8,920 nt of DNA from positions 1 to 8,920 of the forward strand of contig CBDHDN010000051.1 of the NCBI GenBank assembly GCA_965261585.1, given 5' to 3'. Below, in pieces: positions 4,069 through 8,920 of this stretch. Each line of letters starts with the position of its first letter. The stretch's first letter is position 1. Origin of the DNA: CBDHDN01 sp965261585 (GTDB taxonomy: Bacteria; Pseudomonadota; Alphaproteobacteria; UBA6615). The translations under genes were made by a program, and so were the position numbers. The notes below the pieces were generated by a model, which saw only the letters and a list, made by a program, of their open reading frames with translations, was not told the DNA's origin and searched no databases.

Positions 4069-6860
4069 TCAAGAGATCTCGGCCAGGAACTCGCCGGTTG
4101 TGGCGACGGCCTCGGCGAGGCCGAGGCGCTGGATCTCGACGCCCGCGGGAAAGGCGCCGCCCAGGCGCGACGGCATCATCGGGTCCAGCAGCACGAAGAC
4201 GCCGCAGTCGCTGATGCGGCGGATCAGGCGGCCATAGGCCTGGGCCAGGCGCGCCCGTGTCAGCATGTCGACATAGCGGGCGCCGCCGAAGGCCTCGCGC
4301 CGGGCCCGGTGCAGGATCGACGGGCGCGGCCACGGCACGCGGTCGAACACGATCAGCCGCAGCGAGCGGCCGGGCACGTCGACGCCGTCGCGCACCGCGT
4401 CGGTGCCCAACAGGCAGGCGTCGGTCTCGGCGCGGAAGATGTCGATCAGCGTCGCCACGTTCATGCCGTCGACATGCTGGGCATGGAGCGGCAGGCCGGC
4501 GGCCTCCAGCGGCTCGGCGATACGGGCGTGGACCGCCTTCAGGCGGACGATCGCCGTGAACAGGCCGAGGGCGCCGCCGCCCGCCGCCTTGAACAGCTCG
4601 CGATAGGCGGCCGCGACCTGGTCGAGGTCGTCCTTGCGCACGTCGCCGACGCACAGCACGCGCGTCTGTGCGGCATAGTCGAACGGCGAGGCGACGCGGG
4701 CGCGCAGCGCCGGGGCGGCCAGGTGCGCGGCGCCGGTGCGGGCCTCGGCGGTCTGCCAGTCGGTCGTGTTGTCGCCGGTGCCGTCGGTCAGCGTCGCCGA
4801 CGTGACGACGACGCCGTGGGCACGCGCCGCGACCGCGTCGGCGAACGGCGCGGTCGGGTCGATCCAGTGGCGATGCATGCCGACGTCGATGTCGCGGCCG
4901 GCGATGCGCTGGACGCCGAACCAGTCGACGAACGCCGCCGTCGGCGGCTCGGTCAGCGTCTCCAGCATGCTCTGCCAGCCCGGCAGCTGGACCTCGCCGC
5001 GGCGCTGCAGGCCGCGGCAGATGGCCTCGATGCGGGTCCGCGTCGGGCTGTCCAGCGCATCGGCCTCGTTGTCGAGGCGCGCCATCAGCCGCTGGCGCAG
5101 CACGGCCATCGGCCGCGCCAGGGCGCCGAGCGCCGCGTGCAGCCGGTCGCCGGTGCCGGCCAGCCCGTCGACCAGCGGCCGCACGTCGGTCTCCAGGTCG
5201 TAGAGGCTGCCGGCGTCCGTGACGCGCGTGTAGACCTGGCGGCGCACATTGGCGAGGAACGCCTCGGTCGGCCCGTGCGGCCGGCCATCGGCGGTGCGGC
5301 CCGACCAGCCCGGTCCGGGCAACGCTTGGGCGGCGCCGAGGATCGCCTGGAACGCCTCGTGCCCGCGCTCGTCGACGCCGATCAAATCGGTGGCACGCTC
5401 GGTCAGACCGCGCGCCCGGCGGCGCCGCGAATCCTCGCGGCCGAGGATCCAGCGCCTGAGGTCGGCGGTCTCCAGCCCCGTCAGGTGGCCGGAGAACGCC
5501 TGGTCGGCGGCCGCGAACACGTGGTGGCCCTCGTCGAACACATAGTGGGTCGGCAGGCCCACGTCGTCGACGCCGCCGAGCGCCGCCTGGATCACCACCA
5601 GCGCGTGGTTGGCGACGACGATGTCGGCGTGGCGGGCGCGCCGCACACTGCGCTCGATGAAGCACTTGTCGTAGTGCTGGCAGGCGGAATAGACGCACTC
5701 GCCGCGCCGGTCGGCCAGCGCCGTCGTCCCCGCCGGGCCGGCCAGCTCGGCCAGCCAGGCCGGGAAATCGCCGCCGAAGTCGCCGTCGCGGGTGTGCGCG
5801 CCCAGCGCGCCAGCAGGGCGATACCGACGGCGTCGCGCTGGCGCAGAGCACCGAAGCGGCTGGCGGCGTCCTCGTAGTTCAGCAGGCAGAGATAGTTCTC
5901 GCGGCCCTTGCGGATGACGACCTTGGCGGCCTTGAGCTCGCCGTCCGGGTAGAGCCGGTCCAGCTCGTCGTCGATCTGGCGCTGCAGGTTGCGCGTATAG
6001 GTACTGATCCAGACCGTGCCCTTGTTCTTCTCCGCCCACAGGCTCGCCGGCGCGATGTAGCCGAGGGTCTTGCCGGTGCCGGTACCGGCCTGGGCCAGCA
6101 CCAAGGCCGGCGCCGTCGGGTGCGGCCGGGCGACGAAGGCGCCGCTGACGGCCGAGGCGTAGTCGGCCTGCTGCGGCCGCGCCTCGGCGTCCGCGCCAAG
6201 CAACTCGGTGAGCCGCTGCCGTGCCTCGGCCGGGTCCACGGCCTCGGTTCCCGGCGGCGGCGGCGGCGCCTGGGCCGACCACTCCGGCAGCTTGCTCCAG
6301 ACGGCGAGGCCGGGACCGGCGGCGGCGCGGGCGTCGACGTCCGCCGGCGCATCCAGCGCCGCCAGGACGGCGTCGGCCCACGGCCAGCCGACGGCGGCCA
6401 GCGACAGGGCGATGGACGCGGCGGCTTCGTCGCCGCCGGCCTGCAGCTCGCCCAACAGCCGGATCGCGGCGCCGCGCAGCGCCTCGGCCGCGGCTTCGAG
6501 GGTGCCCGGCGGGTCGAGCCCGCACGCGGCGGCGAGGCCGCGCGGCGTCGGCAGGCAGAACTGCGCCGGGCGGACGAAGGCGAACAGCTCGAGCACGTCG
6601 TAGGCCGCGAACGGCGCAACGCCGAGGCGCCGCGCCACGGCCCGCGCGTGGCAGATCAGGGGCATGGCTGCCGCCGCTCGTGCTGCTGCGGTTGCGTGGT
6701 CGGTCAGCTCGACCTCGCCGTCGGCGGTCAGCCAGCAGGCCTGGCGCTGCCCGACGGTCAGTGTGGCGGCGCGGGGGAGCCGTGGCGGGGCGCGACGCTT
6801 GCGGGGCGGCGGATGGCATGCCCGGGACCATACCCCATGGCGCCTACGGTTGGGCGCCAA
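4069..6860 (-). pseudogene. DinG/XPD-like ATP-dependent DNA helicase, frameshifted
   Basis: This is a superfamily 2 Fe-S helicase. In one frame there are an N-terminal domain (1-240), Walker A AQAGTGTGKT (about 256-265), ISTYTRNLQRQI, and the first cluster cysteine (C325 in ENYLCLLNY). After R355 (about 5796) the similarity moves to another frame. That frame carries C388, C393 and C399 (GECVYSACQHYDKC, the same 5- and 6-residue spacing I recall for E. coli DinG), DEGH (about 442-445), VVTSATL, TDAVRDGVDVPG and QAYGRLIRR (873-881). The shift is explained by two extra bases in the ACAC at 5792-5795, or one lost base nearby. Corrected length is about 929 residues, which I believe is usual for this group. 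The most upstream in-frame start is TTG at 6860; no ATG occurs before Met66. Probable role: unwinding damaged or structured DNA. It precedes terB. Confidence 0.85.
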
Positions 6861-6991
6861 CGGCGGCAGCGATCGCTAAAATACGCGGAAAATTTGCGCG
6901 GTATTCGAACCGATCGTCCGTGACATCGGGGGTCCGCAGCCTCATATGAGAGCTGTTCGAAAGCCGCGCGTTCCAAGAAGGATCGAATGCC
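6861..6991. promoter_or_regulatory. Divergent intergenic region between the helicase and the 88-aa gene
   Basis: This is an AT-richer gap in an otherwise GC-rich neighbourhood. It holds an AT-rich patch (taaaata, aaaattt) at about 6876-6895 that could supply a leftward -10 (TATTTT) for the helicase. It also holds a 10-bp palindrome CTCATATGAG at 6941-6950. Rightward, GTGACA (6920-6925) with CATATG 17 bases later is a weak promoter. I see no strong assignment; both genes must be promoted from here if they are expressed. Confidence 0.35.
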
Positions 6992-7258
6992 ATGGTACAG
7001 CCGATTGGCGGCGTGTCGACCCTGGTGCCGGACCGGCCCCAGGTCGCGGAACAGCAGAGGACGAGTCCCAGGAACGAGCAGGCACAGGAGCTGCCGCCGC
7101 GGGATACGCCTGCCGCGGGGCCACAGGCCACGCAGGGGCCGCAACAAGGCAGCCGCCTTGCCGCTACCGACAACGGCCGCTCGGAGCAATCCGCGCGGCA
7201 GGAGGCGTCGAACACCCAACCGCGCGAGCGGGGCGGCGTCGTCAACGAGTTCGCCTAG
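6992..7258 (+). CDS. Small low-complexity hypothetical protein, 88 aa, Gln/Pro/Arg-rich
   Basis: The ATG follows GAAGGA with nine-base spacing, a good ribosome binding site. The 88-residue product has a short conserved-looking opening (MVQPIGGVSTLVPD) and a long middle rich in Q, P, R, A and T with no predicted fold. It ends in a distinctive tail (PRERGGVVNEFA). Such proteins, with short defined ends and a disordered middle, are common in alphaproteobacteria and poorly characterised. There is no signal peptide or membrane span. A hairpin follows its stop within 30 bases, so it appears to be a one-gene unit. No function can be assigned. Low complexity leaves some doubt, but the start signal and terminator support it. 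Confidence 0.6.
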   Translation: MVQPIGGVSTLVPDRPQVAEQQRTSPRNEQAQELPPRDTPAAGPQATQGPQQGSRLAATDNGRSEQSARQEASNTQPRERGGVVNEFA

Positions 7259-7283
7259 CCCTCCAGTAGCCCGCAGTCACGCC

Positions 7284-7310
7284 GTCCGCCCGGGGCCGAC
7301 CCGGGCGGAC
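7284..7310 (+). terminator. Strong hairpin, probable terminator of the 88-aa gene
   Basis: GTCCGCCCGGG (7284-7294) is perfectly inverted at 7300-7310 around the loop GCCGA, an 11-bp GC-rich stem. It is 26 bases after the stop at 7258. The downstream tract (GTTGACGTGTG) is only mildly T-rich, so it is a weak-tail intrinsic terminator. It directly precedes the lysK promoter candidate. Confidence 0.6.
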
Positions 7311-7311
7311 G

Positions 7312-7340
7312 TTGACGTGTGTCCGCGCCCTGCCTAGGTT
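7312..7340 (+). promoter_or_regulatory. Probable housekeeping promoter of lysK
   Basis: TTGACG (7312-7317) and TAGGTT (7335-7340) are separated by exactly 17 bases. The -35 is near consensus, and the -10 keeps the T, A and final T, acceptable in high-GC alphaproteobacteria. It starts one base after the upstream hairpin and about 50 bases before the lysK ATG. Confidence 0.5.
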
Positions 7341-7388
7341 GCGGCCGGCGACCACAATGGGGCGCAAGCCCGACACGCGATCTCAGAC

Positions 7389-8920
7389 ATGACGCAGCTG
7401 CGGGAATTGGCGGCGACGACCAAGGCGTGGCCGTTCCAGGAAGCCCGGCGGGTGATCGACCGGCTCGGCGGCCTGGCCAACGCAACACCGCCCGACAAGG
7501 GCGAGGTGCTGTTCGAGACCGGCTACGGTCCCTCGGGGTTGCCCCACATCGGCACGTTCGGCGAGGTCGCCCGTACCAGCATGGTGCGCCACGCCTTCGC
7601 GACGCTGTGCGACGTGCCGAGCCGGCTGATCGTGTTCTCCGACGATATGGACGGCCTGCGCCGCGTGCCCGGCAACGTGCCGAACCAGGACATGCTGGCC
7701 GAGCATCTGGGCAAGCCGCTGACTTCGGTACCGGACCCGTTCGGCACCCATGACAGCTTCGCCGCCCACAACAACGCGCGGCTGCGGGCGTTCCTCGACG
7801 CGTTCGCGTTCGACTACGACTTCGTGAGCTCCACCGAGGCCTACAGGGCCGGCCGCTTCGATAAGACGCTCGTGCGGGTCCTCGCGCACCACGATGCGGT
7901 CAAGGGGGTGATCCTGCCGACGTTGGGGGAGGAGCGGCGGCGGACCTACAGTCCGTTTCTGCCCGTGTGCCCGCGCACCGGCCGCGTGCTGCAGGCGGCG
8001 ATCGTCGAAACCAAGCCGGACGATGGGACGGTCGTCTATCGCGACCCCGACGACGACACCCTCGTCGAGATCCCGGTCACAGGCGGCCACTGCAAGCTGC
8101 AGTGGAAGGCCGATTGGGCGATGCGCTGGGTCGCGCTCGACATCGACTACGAGATGTCGGGCAAGGACCTGATCGATTCCGTGACCCTGTCGTCGAAGAT
8201 CTGCCGCGTCCTCGGCGCCAGGCCGCCGGAGACGTTCATCTACGAGCTGTTCCTCGACGAGGACGGCCAGCGCATCTCGAAGTCCAAGGGCAACGGCCTG
8301 ACGATCGAGGAATGGCTGACCTACGGCCCGCCCGAGAGCCTGGCGCTGTTCATGTATCAGAAGCCGCGGGCGGCCAAGCGGCTCTATTTCGACGTCATCC
8401 CGAAGTTCGTCGACGACTATGCGGACGCGGTAATCCGCTATGCCAACCGGCCGCTCGCCGAGCAACTGGAATGCCCGGCCTGGCATATCCACCAGGGCGA
8501 CGTGCCGCCGCCGGACGCGGCGCGGATCACGTTCGCCGTGCTGCTCAACCTGGCGAGCGTCTGCAACACCGACGACAAGGCAGTCCTGTGGGGCTTCATC
8601 ACGCGTCACGGCCATGGCGCGACGCCGGAGAAGAGCCCCCATGTCGACCGCCTGGTCGACTACGCGCTCGCCTACTACCGCGACTTTGTCAAGCCGGCCA
8701 AGCAATACCGGCCGCCGAACGACGTCGAGCGGGCGGCGCTTGAGCAGCTCGCCGGGGTCCTGGAAGGCATTCCCGAGGATGCCGATGCCGAGGCGATCCA
8801 GGGCGAGGTCTATGCCGTGGGCAAGGCGCACCCGTTCGACAATCTGCGCGACTGGTTCCGCGCTCTCTACGAGGTCCTGTTCGGCCAGAGCCAGGGGCCG
8901 CGCTTCGGCTCGTTCGCGGC
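7389..8920 (+). CDS. lysK: Lysine--tRNA ligase, class I (3' end beyond window)
   Basis: The enzyme charges tRNA-Lys with lysine in the cytosol. The class I signature is clear: a HIGH-type motif HIGT (53-56) in GPSGLPHIGTFGE, and a KMSKS-type motif ISKSK (296-300). Between them are the class I LysRS hallmarks GGHCKLQWKADW (about 232-243) and YEMSGKDLIDS (about 254-264). The C-terminal region includes ASVCNTDDKAVLWGFI and, at the window end, GQSQGPRFGSF, a typical closing element, so only a few tens of codons are probably missing from the usual ~520-550. The ATG at 7389 is preceded by a stop in frame and no better start, but there is no clear Shine-Dalgarno. Class I LysRS is normal for alphaproteobacteria, whereas most bacteria use class II. 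It forms its own transcription unit after a terminator and promoter. Confidence 0.97.
   Translation, partial: MTQLRELAATTKAWPFQEARRVIDRLGGLANATPPDKGEVLFETGYGPSGLPHIGTFGEVARTSMVRHAFATLCDVPSRLIVFSDDMDGLRRVPGNVPNQDMLAEHLGKPLTSVPDPFGTHDSFAAHNNARLRAFLDAFAFDYDFVSSTEAYRAGRFDKTLVRVLAHHDAVKGVILPTLGEERRRTYSPFLPVCPRTGRVLQAAIVETKPDDGTVVYRDPDDDTLVEIPVTGGHCKLQWKADWAMRWVALDIDYEMSGKDLIDSVTLSSKICRVLGARPPETFIYELFLDEDGQRISKSKGNGLTIEEWLTYGPPESLALFMYQKPRAAKRLYFDVIPKFVDDYADAVIRYANRPLAEQLECPAWHIHQGDVPPPDAARITFAVLLNLASVCNTDDKAVLWGFITRHGHGATPEKSPHVDRLVDYALAYYRDFVKPAKQYRPPNDVERAALEQLAGVLEGIPEDADAEAIQGEVYAVGKAHPFDNLRDWFRALYEVLFGQSQGPRFGSFA

Noticed and set aside
4007..5851. 614-codon minus-strand ORF overlapping the helicase
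   Set aside because: Composed almost entirely of Arg, Ala, Gly and Pro. The helicase motifs lie in a different frame, so this is a shadow.
4309..5877. 522-codon plus-strand ORF opposite the helicase
   Set aside because: Mirror-frame shadow of high-GC coding DNA, rich in Gln, Arg and Val, with no motifs and no start signal.
2752..6860. A defence or tellurite-resistance island built from PhyH, TerB and helicase
   Set aside because: Only a single TerB-domain protein is present, without TerC/D/E or other ter partners. The helicase is of a common chromosomal type and the dioxygenase is on the other strand.
7383..8831. 482-codon minus-strand ORF opposite lysK
   Set aside because: It is antisense to an unmistakable class I LysRS; the His/Val/Asp/Arg-rich composition is the expected shadow.
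1..8920. CRISPR array, tRNA or rRNA genes, replication origin
   Set aside because: I saw no regularly spaced repeats, cloverleaf, rRNA-like segments or clustered DnaA-box-like sites.

Overview
The window looks like chromosome of a high-GC alphaproteobacterium, probably Rhodospirillales-like. The backbone from about 2750 onward is very GC-rich (46 of 60 bases in 6181-6240). It carries a class I lysyl-tRNA synthetase, a DinG-like helicase of the long alphaproteobacterial type, a TerB-fold protein and a phytanoyl-CoA dioxygenase-like enzyme. The genus assignment is inference from protein style only.

Positions 1 to about 2750 are an accessory, decaying region with visibly lower GC (28 of 60 bases in 661-720). 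At the left edge is a leftward cluster of very small overlapping genes: a 69-aa basic protein, a 26-aa hydrophobic peptide, a 50-aa protein with two hydrophobic segments, and the start of a further ORF. A divergent 106-aa orphan gene (619-939) faces it across a leader containing a perfect 12-bp inverted repeat and a small hairpin that places the ribosome binding site in its loop. Next comes a leftward IS1595-family transposase lacking its normal N-terminus. It overlaps a downstream 84-aa ORF by ATGA and abuts the first 84 codons of an unrelated broken gene. A relic of a VapB-type antitoxin with an in-frame stop closes the region.

From 2752 to 6860 a rightward PhyH-family dioxygenase converges on a leftward pair: a DinG-like iron-sulfur helicase followed by terB. 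The dioxygenase and terB stop codons share one CTAG. The helicase is frameshifted near 5794, and its start is also problematic, so it is either a pseudogene or carries assembly errors. From 6992 rightward there is an 88-aa low-complexity small protein, a strong hairpin, a good promoter candidate, and lysK, which runs off the window end.

The genes do not form one obvious pathway. The helicase and terB look like an operon; lysK and the dioxygenase look like independent units. I found no tRNA, rRNA, CRISPR array or complete defence system. The least explained parts are the overlapping micro-gene cluster at 1-448 and the ORF coupled to the transposase.
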